In this document: one piece after another, positions 1-11,800 of the stretch
How positions within the stretch are numbered: the stretch's first letter is position 1
How the letters are laid out: each line of letters starts with the position of its first letter
NCBI GenBank assembly: GCA_963781785.1
Contig: CAWAHD010000002.1
Span: 1,178,001 to 1,242,000, forward strand
DNA length: 64,000 nt
Origin: CAWAHD01 sp963781785
GTDB taxonomy: Bacteria; Planctomycetota; Planctomycetia; Isosphaerales; Isosphaeraceae
Reading direction: 5' to 3'
The notes under the pieces: generated by a model
The model's input: only the letters and a program-made list of their open reading frames with translations
Database searches by the model: none
What the model was told of the DNA's origin: nothing
Translations under genes and position numbers: made by a program

Positions 1-376
1 CGAACATGGTCGCGATCTTGCGGCTGGCCGCGGCGAACTCGGCCTTGGCCTGGGCCTCGCCCTCGAGCGCCGTGTCGACAATCGATCGCCGCCGTTTCTC
101 GTCGGTTGTCCGCGCTTCCCGATCGAGCTTTCCGACCTTGTCCACCAGTGCAAGGCGCGCCTGCTTGTACTCGGCGCCGGCCGTGTCGCTGCCGAGGCGG
201 TGCTCTCCTTCGACCTTGGCCTCCTCACGCGACCTCTCGGCGACCAGGCGGAGGATCTGCCGCAACACGTCACGCTCGCGGGCGAGGATATCGGGCTCCG
301 ATGACTGGAGCGCCGCCGGGCCGGTTTTCGGTTCGGGCACGGCGGTCGTGCTCACGCTCGTAGTCGTGGTGCTCAC
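1..376 (-). CDS. Coiled-coil N-terminus of a possible FtsK/EccC-type ATPase (partial)
   Basis: The reading frame runs off the left edge, so only about the first 125 residues are visible. The GTG start at 376 overlaps the TGA of the small gene before it (GTGA), which points to translational coupling and gives the start. The protein opens with a Ser/Thr-rich tail (VSTTTTSVSTT) and continues as a highly charged Glu/Arg/Ala-rich helix, rich in heptad-like patterns. Planctomycete FtsK/SpoIIIE-type ATPases beside WXG100-like genes often have such an N-terminal coiled coil, but no Walker motif lies inside the window. The ATPase call is inference from context; any other long coiled-coil protein is possible. 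Confidence 0.5.
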   Translation of the reverse strand, partial: MSTTTTSVSTTAVPEPKTGPAALQSSEPDILARERDVLRQILRLVAERSREEAKVEGEHRLGSDTAGAEYKQARLALVDKVGKLDREARTTDEKRRRSIVDTALEGEAQAKAEFAAASRKIATMF

Positions 377-612
377 AATACCTCACTCCGGTCGGAACAA
401 TCGCGGCGGACCTGATCGAGCACCTCGGCGACCTTCTGCATGCCATTGATCGCGGAGTCGACCGCCGGGTCCAGCGGAGCAAGGTAGCGCTCTTCGAACC
501 GCTGACGCACCGAGTCAGTCCACGTCGACTCGGTCAGCCGCCATTGGTCCTGGATCAGCCGTATGGTCTGGTGCAGGCGATTTGAGCCGGCCATGACTTT
601 CGCGTTGGGCAT
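373..612 (-). CDS. Small helical WXG100-like protein
   Basis: A 79-residue protein of two predicted helices. It carries a Trp-centred motif (LIQDQWRLTESTWTDSV) followed by RFEERYLAPL. Length, helix-turn-helix shape and Trp position recall ESAT-6/WXG100 secretion substrates, although the turn reads W-T-D, not W-x-G. The ATG at 612 has an AGGAAGAGG ribosome-binding site 9 bases upstream; another ATG lies at 594. Its 5' end overlaps the previous gene by about 98 bases in another frame, and its stop overlaps the next start by 4 bases. The WXG100 link is inferred from size, the Trp motif and context. Confidence 0.6.
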   Translation of the reverse strand: MPNAKVMAGSNRLHQTIRLIQDQWRLTESTWTDSVRQRFEERYLAPLDPAVDSAINGMQKVAEVLDQVRRDCSDRSEVL

Positions 613-1249
613 TCTTGACAACCTCTTCTTCCTGGTTCAGGGCGGCTTCATCTTCGTCGAGAACCTGGGTCGCGATCGACACGAACGGGGCCGTTGCCAT
701 GACCGGCGCCGCGACCGCTCCAGAGGATGCCGCCCCTGCGGCGACAACCCCGGACGGGACTGCGACCCGGAGATACGCCTCGAGGGCGTCGATCAACCGT
801 GAGAGCACCAGGACAGCCCGGGGAACGTCAGCAGCGGCGAGGTCCTTGAGCCGCTGGACGCTGGCATGGTACTCGAGGACGGCCTGCCTCATGATCGGCT
901 GCCACTTCCGCACCATGGCCAGCCGCTTTTCGGCGTCTTGCAGGCTCGCCTCGGCCTTGCGCAGGTTTTCCTTCTGTTCCGACATCGGCGGAGTGTATTC
1001 CGCCCGCTTCTGGAGTTTCTTGCGAAACACCTCGCCGCGGGCGATGGCGACCTGCTCGCGCCGCCGCTTGATCTGATCCTGCCAGTAGTAGGGGCGCTCT
1101 TCCTCCAGCCACCGCACCGTCCGGCGAACCTCCGACTCGACGGCCCCCAGCGCGCTCAAGGTGTCATCGGAATAGAGCGCCAGCGCAACCCTCAGGTCCT
1201 TGAGTGAGTCAATCGAGTGGACAGAGGCTTGTGCGCTCATAATGGACAT
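515..1249 (-). CDS. Coiled-coil protein of the WXG100-like operon
   Basis: About 244 residues. Roughly residues 25-130 form a long Lys/Arg/Glu-rich coiled coil (QIKRRREQVAIARGEVF, EASLQDAEKRLAMVRKW). A helical segment and an Ala/Val-rich hydrophobic stretch follow (VVAAGAASSGAVAAPV). No catalytic motif is seen. The start is uncertain: an ATG at 1297 has AGGAGG only one base away, too close to act as its ribosome-binding site, while ATGs at 1249 and 1240 lack a good site. It lies between the 144-residue gene upstream and the small WXG100-like gene, all in one direction, so it is probably a structural or adaptor part of the same system. Function unknown. Confidence 0.65.
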   Translation of the reverse strand: MSIMSAQASVHSIDSLKDLRVALALYSDDTLSALGAVESEVRRTVRWLEEERPYYWQDQIKRRREQVAIARGEVFRKKLQKRAEYTPPMSEQKENLRKAEASLQDAEKRLAMVRKWQPIMRQAVLEYHASVQRLKDLAAADVPRAVLVLSRLIDALEAYLRVAVPSGVVAAGAASSGAVAAPVMATAPFVSIATQVLDEDEAALNQEEEVVKNAQRESHGRLKSPAPDHTADPGPMAADRVDVD

Positions 1250-1369
1250 TCTCGCCGCCGGCCCCGTTCCGCCAATCGCTTGGGCGGGCCTCGACATGCC
1301 TCCTATGAGCGAGCCTATCAGACGGTCCGGAGGCTGTAAAGGAGCCGGGCGGATGTCCGTTTTCGAATC

Positions 1370-1804
1370 TCAGTCGCCCGCTTTCGGTTCTCGCTTGCCC
1401 TTCTTGTCGTCTCGGAACACCAGCCACGTGGCCGACGGTGGATTCGTCTTGAAACCAGCCACAAGCCGGCCGATCGGTTCCTCCCGACCAGGAACGGTGG
1501 CTCGACCGCTGATTGCAGCCTCGCCATCGATGGAATCGACGACGATGACCTCGTCGCCATGATCAGGCAGCAGCAGGACAAAGGGTCCGAGCGAGGTCGC
1601 GGTCGTGGCGGCTGGATCGATCGGCTCAGTCCGATCTTGGGGATCAACCGCCCGATCCTCTGGAGGCAAGACCTCCTTTTCCGCCGCCGTGCCGCGTGCC
1701 AGGGCGTCGACATTCGAGGCAGTCGTGACCTCAACATAACCAGCGTCCGCGCTTACTCCTGTATCCGGGCGGCCGGCTTCGGTGTGGGGCTCCGATCCAG
1801 GCAT
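1370..1804 (-). CDS. Hypothetical acidic protein heading the operon
   Basis: A 144-residue protein. The ATG at 1804 is preferred because GAGGAG lies 8 bases upstream; an in-frame GTG at 1864 would add 20 residues but has no clear site. The first 70 residues are acidic and low in complexity (probably disordered). The C-terminal half looks like a small beta-rich domain (FVLLLPDHGDEVIVVDS, ATWLVFRDDKKGK). No family is recognised. It is the first gene of the leftward run ending at the left edge, so the operon promoter should lie in the 1805-2845 gap. Confidence 0.55.
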   Translation of the reverse strand: MPGSEPHTEAGRPDTGVSADAGYVEVTTASNVDALARGTAAEKEVLPPEDRAVDPQDRTEPIDPAATTATSLGPFVLLLPDHGDEVIVVDSIDGEAAISGRATVPGREEPIGRLVAGFKTNPPSATWLVFRDDKKGKREPKAGD

Positions 1805-2845
1805 CTCGTAGACTCCTCGGAACGTGGTTCCGGCATGGGATGTGTCATTGATAAGGATCTTCACCTATCGGGAATGTACACATCAGGCGCCTTAAGGCGA
1901 CAGCTCGCTCGGGTTTCTCAGGACCGCCAATCGTTTTAAGCGGCCCGACGGGAATCCCCGCGAGATCCCGGAGAAAACGTCAGGCTGGCCAGCCTGACCT
2001 ACGAAAACCGGTTGATCCAGCGGAAAACGTCAGGCTGGAAAGCCTGACCTACGAAAACCGGTTGTCAGCCTTCTTCAGCAGTGTGCGGAATCGTGCCGTT
2101 CTGTCTGTGAAGGGCACGGTGGCCGAGCCTGGTCGGCGACATCCAGGTCGGGGTGTGATCAGGCTGCGCGGCCTCAAAACCGGCCGCCCTTGCCGTCCAT
2201 CCCTAAATAATCCATCCGGTCGATGGCTTCTTGAACGGCCGCAATCCCTTCGGTACCTTGTTACTTGGGGCTGCGATGACATCGCGATCGATCAGGGAAC
2301 GATCGGTTTGCGCTCGAACCGACCGGATCCGGAGTGAAGGCTCCTCCGGCCGCCCCGGGCACCCGCTTTTGAGGATCGCAAGAATTTTGAGGTGCCCCCT
2401 TGACACCGACATAGCACTACGTCCATCATAGCACGCTGCAATGCAGGCACTCATCAGTGTATGTCGCGCGTCAAAGTCGATCGAGCGATGCCTTCTTGCG
2501 GGGACAGACGCCGTCAGCCGTCGGTTCAGTTGACAGCCAGGGGCGGCTCACGGCAAATGTATGACATCGGGTTAGTTCGTCAACTAATGTCCGTGTGCGC
2601 ATTGAATCCAGGGTTGGATTGACAGCGGTGAGGCGAACTTGGGGGTGGGACGGCTGAATTTCGGGGCGAACTGAAAACTGCGCAGGGCGGCAGCGAAATT
2701 TGACTCCGACCCGATGAGCCTGCATGTTTTCTGGATTCCTTGAATTTTTCTTGATCTTGTCAGCCAACGCAGGCGGCACAATCGGAATCATCGCCAAAAG
2801 CATCGCGGTGCGAAGAGGCGACCAACGAGACTGGGAGACACGGTT
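1805..2845. other. Intergenic region between divergent transcription units
   Basis: About 1 kb with no convincing gene. It should hold the promoters of the leftward operon and of the giant rightward gene. The only structure seen is the REP pair at 1979-2052. Short open frames here are on shadow strands or run through the REP palindromes. A GGGAG motif just before 2846 serves as ribosome-binding site for the giant gene. Confidence 0.6.
1979..2052 (-). repeat. Two REP palindromes (GTAG-type), 50-bp spacing
   Basis: Two copies at 1979-2002 and 2029-2052 of the dispersed palindrome: stem GTCAGGCT / AGCCTGAC, 4-base loop, foot CTAC (GTAG on the minus strand). The first copy has loop GGCC, the second GGAA. 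Each sits inside a longer direct repeat that includes GGAAAAC before and GAAAACCGGTTG after, so the pair arose by a local duplication with 50-bp period, unlike the 31-bp period of the other arrays. Confidence 0.9.
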
Positions 2846-5800
2846 ATGCAAACGGGTTCGTCGGATACCCTATCCCGAGGGCACCGCGGTCGGAGTCGTC
2901 AGGATGCGCGGCTCAAAAAAGCGCGGAAGGCACGGTACCGATGGATCGACCTGGAAGGTCTCGAGTCGCGCACCTTGCTGGCCACGACGCCGGCCGCGAC
3001 AGCTACCGGCGCGGCGCTGAACCTGACCGGGCTTACAAACTATCCCACCCTGGGAGGCAACGCCAACAGCCCGACGGTCGTGGTCGACCCTTATAATTCC
3101 AATAATATCTTCGCGGTCTGGGGCGTCGATCTCTCGGACACGACACCGACCCCGACGACCACGGCTGTCATCGATGGGGCCTACTCCAACAACGGCGGGG
3201 CCACCATCGCCTTCACGGGCACACTCACGGATGGATTCGGGACGGTCACCGGGGTCAGCAGCACGGCGGGGCTGGCAGTCGGGCAGCCAATCACCGGCAC
3301 CGGGATCCCGACCGGGACGACGATCGCCGGCATCAGCACTCCCACTCACACCGTCTTCCTCACCAACGCCGCCACGGTGAGCGCCGTCTCCGAGGGCCTC
3401 ACCGCCACGACACTCTGGCACAGTATCGGTCCGGTCGTGAGCCCGCTGCTCGACCCGTTGACGGTCAACGCCACGCCCCCGCTTCCTTATACCCAGATAA
3501 CCGATCCCAGCATCGGGTTTGACAGCCAGGGGAATGTCTACATCCTGGCCATGGAGTCCACCGGCGCCACCGATGGTGCCTTGGTCCTCAGCGAATACAA
3601 TTTCGCCGGCGCAGCGCCGACACCAGTCAGCCAACGCATCATTTACCAGTGGATTACCGGCTCTGACGCCGCCACCAGCCCAGCCCTGGCCGTCGATGCG
3701 GGAACCTACCCCAACGAGACCCCCACGAGCACGCCTCCGAGCACGCCTCCCGCCGGTGTGCCCCAGGACCCTTATGCCAACAACGTCTACATCGCCTGGG
3801 CCAGCATCGACCAGGAACCCATCAATCCCAATCCGTACGCCTTCACGGGCTTCAATCCGGACCGGGCCGAGCTGGTCGTCGGCACGCCGATTCCGAATGC
3901 AAACAAGCTGGTCGGAACGGAATCATCATTGGCTTTCAGCGGCGTGACGACCGTCAACGCGTTTAACGACCTCTTCTCGCAGCGCAACACGCACCCCCAG
4001 CTCGTGATCAGCCCGGGCAATTCCACTGACCCCGGCCAGATCACCGTCGCCTGGGAGGACGCCGGCACCAACGCCACGAACTCACCGCCGCAGACGATCC
4101 TGGACTCCAACAACGCGCAGCCCGGCGATACCTACGGGTTCACCGGCGCCACCGGGATCGTCCCGCAGGGTACAAGTGTCAGCAGCAGCAGCAGCAACCA
4201 GGGCAACTGGGGGACTGCGACGATTTACAATGCCGGGCCCAGCGCCACCGTCGCCGAGGATCCGACGTCCGTTTCCATCGGTGATGTCGCCAGTGCCAAC
4301 AGCAATTTGCTCAACGACATCGTGGTGACAAACTCCGCTCCCAACAACTCCACTGACAGCGGGATCGGCGTCCTCTTGAATCAGGGCGCCGGGGTGTTCC
4401 CCGCGGCCGGTGTGACAGCGAATGAGCTGTTCCCTGCCGGCCCCAATCCGACCAGCGTGGTGCTGGGCGATCTCGTCCCCGGGCATTCAACAACCACCAT
4501 CCAAGACGCCGCCGTGGCCAACGACGATCCCGCTGCTGGAAGCGTGAGCATCCTTCCCAACGGGCCGCCCAACTCGACGCCACCGACTGACGGCGAGGGG
4601 ATATTCCTGACTCCCACGTCTCTGAGCACGGCAGGGGAGCAGGGCACGTCCGCCGTTGTCGATGGCTTTTTTGATGGCACATCAAAGCTTTCGCTCATCG
4701 CGGTGAACTCGACCAGCAACAGCATCTCGATCTTCCCGGACAGCTCGTCGGCCAACGCGTACTCCATACCGACCGCCACAGCGGCCCCGATCGCCGTGAC
4801 CGCGGGGCCCTTCACGGGGGGCGCCGACGATATCGCCGTCTTGTACTCCAACGGCACCATTCAGTGCTTCGTGATTTCCACCAGCGGCCCCGGAAATATA
4901 CAGCTCACCGCCCAGCCGGCGATCACAGGGCTCAATGCTGCCGCGATCGCCCCCGCCTTTCTCAACGGCGGCTTGGAGGACCTCGTTGTCGCCGACAAAT
5001 CCGGGAACGTGGAATGGCTGGCCAACACCTCGACCTCGGGCGGCACCAGCATCACGTTCAATCCCGCGCCGAACGCGGTTTACACCGTCCCGGGCGCCCC
5101 TGTCGGCATCGCAGCGGGCCAGTTGAGCACCAATGGGAACTACGTCGGGTTCGAAGACGTCGCCGTGGCATACGGGTTGAACGGACCGACTGGCGAAAGC
5201 ATGGTTGCCGTCTTTCAGAACATCAACGGCGTGCTGACGCACACGGCACCGCCTGGCCAGCCCAGCAATGTCGATTACGACGCCGGCGGGAAGAATCCCA
5301 CGGCGATCGCCGTGGGACAGCTCACCGGCAATAGCGCGCTTCCCTGGGACGACATCGTCGTGACCAACGGCGGCACGGCAAATCGGGGCACGATCAGCGT
5401 GCTCCAGCCCGCGGCGCTGCCCTCCAGCTCGACCACGACACCGCACGTTCAGCCGTTCACTGACAACGTCGCGGTCCCCGCCGCGGTCCAGAGCGCCATC
5501 AACAACCTCACGGTCACGGTGGATGTGACCGACCAGCAGCCCGTCTCGAATCTGAAAATCGTCTTGATTGCTCCCAACCTCAATTCGATCACACTGGTCG
5601 AAAACCAGATCAATAGCCTCGGCACCGCCGTCACCAGCCAGGGCCTTCCGACCGGCAACGCCATCGGGGTATTCGGTTACACCCCGCCAACCACCACAAG
5701 CCCGGGTACACCCGGGACCCAGATCGGGACCATCTTCGACGACAACGCCGACCGCAATATCTTCGACGCCACCACCGGTGGGGTAAACGGAAACACCGCG

Positions 5801-8800
5801 GTCGACTACGTCGGCTACTTCGAGCCCGAAGATCCGACTCAGAGCCTCGGGAGTTTCATCAGTTCGCTTGGGGGCGCCATCAACGGGGCGTGGACGCTTC
5901 AGGTCTGGAATTACTACAGCTCCACCTCGACCGTCAGCCCTGGCAACCTCGAGCACTTCAGCCTCCAGTTCAGCACGGGAATGACGCAGCCCGTCGGCAG
6001 CGGGCAGGTGGGCATCGCGGTGACCAACCTGGCAGGCTCGCTCACGAACTCATACCCGACCCCGACCAACTACCCCTCCTCGCCCACCGTCGGTGTCGGC
6101 CCGGGACTGGTCCTCGCGATCGACAACACCCTGGGGCCCAACAGCCCGTACCAGGGGCGGATTTACGCCGCGTATGTCGGCTATCAGTACCCCGACCCCA
6201 GCCCGGATGGCGTGAACAACCCGGTCGCCAACACCGACATCTTCTTGTCCTACTATGTATTGCCGACGCCGGCAAACCCTTCCGGCTTCTGGGTGAGCCA
6301 GGGCATCGTCAATGACGACAATGCCTCTACCGACGGCTTTAGCTCGGCGGGTACCGGAACCGGCCGGACGCAGTTCCAGCCGGAGGTGGCGGTCGACCAG
6401 GCGACGGGGACACTGGTCGTCTCGTGGCGCGACGCCCGCGACGACGCCTCCAACGCCCGCGTGGCAACCTACGTCGCCACCAGCATCGACGGCGGCAACA
6501 GCTTCAGCCCCCAGACCTATGCCAATACAGCAGATACCGCGACCGACGCGATCACCGGCCAGGCCGACGTCATTGGCCCGGAGGCCGATAACCAGTCGGC
6601 ACTCAACCCCCAGGCAGACGCCGCGTTCGGTTACGGCGACCAGATGGGGCTCGCTGTTTTCAACGGCCAGCTTTATCCGATCTGGGCCGGTAACTTGAAC
6701 CAGAGCAGCGACCCCGCCGGCGCAATCATCGGCGACCCGCTCAACATCTGGTACGCGCCGATGGTCATCGCCGCCGGGCCGCGGATCGTCGCCAGCTCGA
6801 TGGGACCGATCCCGCTCGCCGCGACGACCAATCCCAATGGAGTCAGCATCTCCGTCACCTTCGACCGGCCAATCAATACGGCTTCATTCCTGCCCCAGGA
6901 TGTTCAGATCTTCTACCACGACACCATCAGCAATACCGACTCGTTCGTCTCGCTGAATGTGATCGGCATCACGGTGGTGAGCTCGACTCAATTCACGATC
7001 ACCTTCGACCCCACGCCCACCGGCGCTAACCCGGCGACCTACGACTACACGGGGACCTACAGCTACGTGATCGCGCCGGACGCCGGTCTCGGAACCACCC
7101 CGATCAGCGCGCCGGTCTGGTCCTGGGTCGGCGGTACGCTCCGGACCGACGACCCCGACGACCAGAACGCCGATGGGAAGACCGACTCGAACGCACTCAC
7201 GTCGCCGTTCACCGGTCAGACGCCAGGCGACGTCTATGCCGCGCCCACGCCCGCGATCCCGACGACCACGGCCGTGACCACGTTCAGCAGCATCACCAAC
7301 ATCCTCAAGCCGGTGTTCGGCTTCAATTCCAACACGCTTCCCCTGATCGTTCCGGGCCCGCAAGTGCTGAGCACCTCGGTGACGAGCATGACCGGCGCAA
7401 GCGGTACCGGCGCAGCCGGCAGCTACGGCGGCCTGATCTCCGACGGCACGACCAGCTCGTACACCCTCAACTTCGATCGGCCCATGCTGGTCAACACCGC
7501 GCCGGCGGGCCAGACGCCCACGCCCGGCTCGTTCAATCCCGCCCAGGTTCTCTCGATCATGGGCCCCGCGGGCGAGATCACCGGCCCCCAGTATTACCCA
7601 TCCGACGTCCAGACCGGGCAACCCATCACCGGCACCGCCCCGCTGATGTCGACAGTCACGATCCCCAGCTTTGGCGGCACCTTCACGATCGCGAACATCA
7701 CGGTCTCCCTCACCGCCGCGTTCTCGCCCGATTCCGACCTGGCCGCGGTCCTGATCGCCCCCGACGGGACGCAGGTCCCCTTGTTTTCGGGCGTGGGCGG
7801 CACCGGCTCGAATTTCATTAACACCGAGTTTTCAGACTCCGCCGAGACCCCGATCGCGTCCGGGACCGCTCCGTTCACCGGCATCTACAAACCCACCGGC
7901 ACGCTGGCGAGCCTGAACAACCTCCCGGTCGACTTCAAGAACACCTTCGGCCTCTGGGTTCCCGGCGTGTGGACGCTCGAGCTCACCGCGTCTCAGGGAG
8001 CCACCGGCGTCCTCGACAACTGGTCCCTGTCGGTCACGCCGCAGATCTCGGTCACGCCGGTGGCTGCCACCGAGAGTCTGGGCGGGGCGGCCGCGACCTC
8101 GTTCCAGATCGGGTTCCCGCTCCAGCAGTTGAGCGGTACGTACACAGTCCAGCTCGGTCCCAACATCGTCGACACGGCCAACCCCGCCGACGCCATGGAT
8201 GTCAACCAGAACGCCGGGCTCGACGTGCTGCGGGATACGGGTCAGAACGCCCCCACGACCACCGTCGTGTACAAGTCGGCCGATCTGCCCAAGCCGATCC
8301 CGGCGCCCGCCATGGGCGTCGCCGGTTCCGTCGGCTCCGCGATCACCGTGCCCGACAACTTCCTGGTCCAGGGAGACATCACCAGCCCCACCATCTTCAC
8401 CGGCAGACTGACGAGCGGATCGGCGATCGTCACCCTCGTCAGCAGTACCAAGGGGCTGACAAGCGGGCAACCCGTCGGGGGCACAGGCATCCCGATCGGG
8501 ACCACGATCCAGACCATCAACACCTCGGCCGACACCATCATGCTCTCGGCGAACGCGACGGCGAGCGGCGTCGAGACCCTCACCGCCACGGGGCTCAGCG
8601 GCCTGCGCGTCCAGATCAATCTGTCTTACCCCGCTGACCCCGACCTGTCGGCGACCCTGGAACACACCGATCCCAGCGGAAACGTCCTGGCCTCCATCCC
8701 CTTGTTCATGAACGTCGGCAGCGGGTCGAACGAGGCCAATTTCACGAATACCGTCTTCGATGATAACGGCACCACCCCGATCCAGAACGGCGCCGCGCCG

Positions 8801-11800
8801 TTCTTTGCCACGTTCACCCCACAGCAGTCCCTGGCCACGGCGTTTGCGGGCGTCAGCGCCCAGGGCACCTGGACCCTCGTGATCACGAACTCGGCGACCG
8901 GCACGGGCGGCGCCGGCACCTTCAACAGTTGGTCGCTCAGCTTCCAGAAACTGGTCCCGACCTCGGGTCTGGGCGAGCCGGGGGCCGACGATTTCAGCGG
9001 CAGCTTCCGTATCTTCACGCTCAGCCAGGCCGATGCCCTGTCCAGTGAAGCGTGGACGGCCGTCGGCCCGGCGGCGATCGGTTCGGGTCCGACTGCCGTC
9101 TCGGGCAGCGTCTCCGCGCTGGCCGTCGATCCCTCCGACCCCTCGGGCAACACAGTCTATGCGGCCGGCGCCACCGGCGGCATCTGGAAGACGACCGACT
9201 TCCTCACGACCGACCCCAGCGGACCGACCTGGATCCCGCTCACCGACTTCGGCCCGACGTCCGGCGTCAATATCGGCGCGATCACCATATTCCCGCGCAA
9301 TGACGACCCCAATCAGTCGATCATCATCGCCGCGACCGGCACCAACGTCAGCGGTCGGCCCGATTCGCCCGGCGTCGGCTTCCTGGTCTCGGAGAATGGC
9401 GGCGCAACCTGGGTCCTCGACGACAGCACCACCAACGTCGACTCCAGCGGCAACGAGCTGCCGATCGTGTCCGGCAGCCGCGACCGGACGTTCGTCGGCG
9501 ACATCGCGTACCAGGTCACGGTCGACCCCAAGCCCACGATTGCCGGCGGGGTGATCATTTACGCCGCGCTCTCCGGTCCCACCGGCGGCATCTGGCGGAG
9601 CCTGAACACCGGCGCAACCTGGCAGTTGATGCTCTCCGGCCAGGCCACGTCCGTCGCCCTGGCCCCCGAGAGCGGCCAGATCTCCAGCCCCAGCAACAGC
9701 GGCACGAACGTGCTGGGCAACCTTCAGGTCGTCTACGCCGGCATCGCCGGCTCCGGAGTCTGGATGTCGCCGAACCAGGGCCAGGTCTGGAACGAGCTGC
9801 TCGGCGGGGTCGGCAATCCCCTCATCTTCGACTCCTATTACACCCCCTCGCCCAACGTCAACCCGGTCAGCAGCCTGACCCCCAACGGCGCATTTGGACG
9901 GATCGTGCTGACCGTGCCGGCTGCGACCGGCAACGACGCCTTCGACGCTGTCTACGAAGGCTGGCTCTACGCGGTCGTCGACACCACCGGCGGCGCCCTG
10001 GACGGAATCTTCGTAACCAAGGACTTCGGGCAGAACTGGACCGAGATCACGATCCCCACCGCGGAGGCCAATTATGCCATCCCCGACAACCAGGTCCCCG
10101 GCCTGACGAACTATCCGGTCATCACCAGCCCCCCGGACATGGCCATCGCCGTCGACCCCACCGATCCCAGCGTCATTTACGTGGGCGGCGACATCCCCCC
10201 CGGCACCCCCCGCAGACCGGATTCATTCGCATCGACCTCACCGACATCTGGGACGCTCACAACCTCGACAACGTCTCTTACGACGCGAATGACGGCGGGC
10301 GGTTGACACTCTCCTCCACCGCGCCGGCCGGCATCACCAATCCCCAGTACGGGGCCAACGACAGCGGCGTGTACGTGAACTATATCCGCAATCCCCAGGA
10401 TCCGTTCGTCGGCAACGCGAGCCTGTACGTTTACAACTACAACCTGTTCACCAACACCGGCGCCGGGGTTGAATGGATCCCGTTCGATTCCCTGTTTCCA
10501 TTCCCGACCACCGGCTACCACAGCCTGGTCACGATGGTCGACCCGACCACCGGGCTGTCGCGGCTGCTTCTGGGCAACGACCAGGGGGTCTGGAGTTTCC
10601 TGGACGACAACGGCACGTTCGAGACAACCGTCGGATCAACGGTCACCGGGCCCGGCCTCTACCCGGACAACCTGCCGAATATCGACCGCAACGGCGATCT
10701 CCAGATCACCCAGTTCTATTACGGGGCATCGCAGCCGAGCAACGCCGCCGCGCTCATGTCGCAATCGATGTCGTTGTACTATGGCGCTGCCGCCGAGAAC
10801 GGCGCCCCCAGCTCGGACGGGGCAATCATCAGCGACGGTAACATCGTCTGGGGCGGGCCCAGCGGCACCGCCGGCAGCGTGGCCACCGACCCGACCGGCA
10901 GCGGCACGGTCTACCAGTACTGGTGGCCCTGCTGCAACTCGATCGGCACCACCGACTTTTTCCAGGTCAACGGCACCAGCAAGGAGAACGGCCTGCTCCA
11001 GGCCTCCGGAGGCCAGCCCACGCCGGACCCGCAATGGCCGATCAGCGGGCCCACCACGGGCGCGAACTTCGCCGTCAACCCCGTGAACGGCGATGACATC
11101 GTCATCAGCTCGAACGCGGGACGGATCTTCACCACGACCAACGGCGGCGTCACCTGGTTCGACGTCGGCGAGCCGGCGGTCTTCGGCAGCCCCGGCGCGT
11201 TCAGCACCGCCCTGGCCTATGGCGCGCCGGACCCCGGCGCCCCGGAGGGCGTCGGCGACCTGGCCAACTTCATTTATGTCGGCACCCGCGCCGGCCAGAT
11301 CTACGTCACCCAGGACGGCGGCGGCTCGGCGCAGGCAATAACTGGCTCAACATCTCGCTGGGCCTCGATGGCTCGCCCGTCGAGCAGATCATCACCGACC
11401 CCACGCGCGGCAGCCACGACGCCTACGCGGTCACCACCACCGGCGTGTTCTACCTCCCCGACTCGATCCTCCTGGGCAACAGCCCGAGCACGGCCGCTTT
11501 CAAGTGGGTCAACATCACCAACAACCTCAAGCAGCTCGCCTATAACATTTTCGGCCAGACCTACAACCCGGCGGCCGACCTGAACGCCAAGACGTACTAC
11601 CAGGCCGTCATGCTGTCGTCGATCACGGCCGACTGGCGGTACTCCATCTCCGACTCGACCCAGTACGCCAATGGTCCGACGACTCACCCCGTGCTCTACG
11701 TGGCCGCGGGTAGTGCGGATAAAGGCGTCGGCTCGGGCGTGTTTCAATCGGTCGACGGCGGCCTCAACTGGACGTACTTCCCCGACACGACCTACGGCGC

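Noticed and set aside
2471..2851. Minus-strand frame with a signal-peptide-like start (LLAMIPIVPPALADK)
   Set aside because: It overlaps the start and ribosome-binding site of the giant gene, no ribosome-binding site is seen and the rest of the translation is not protein-like.
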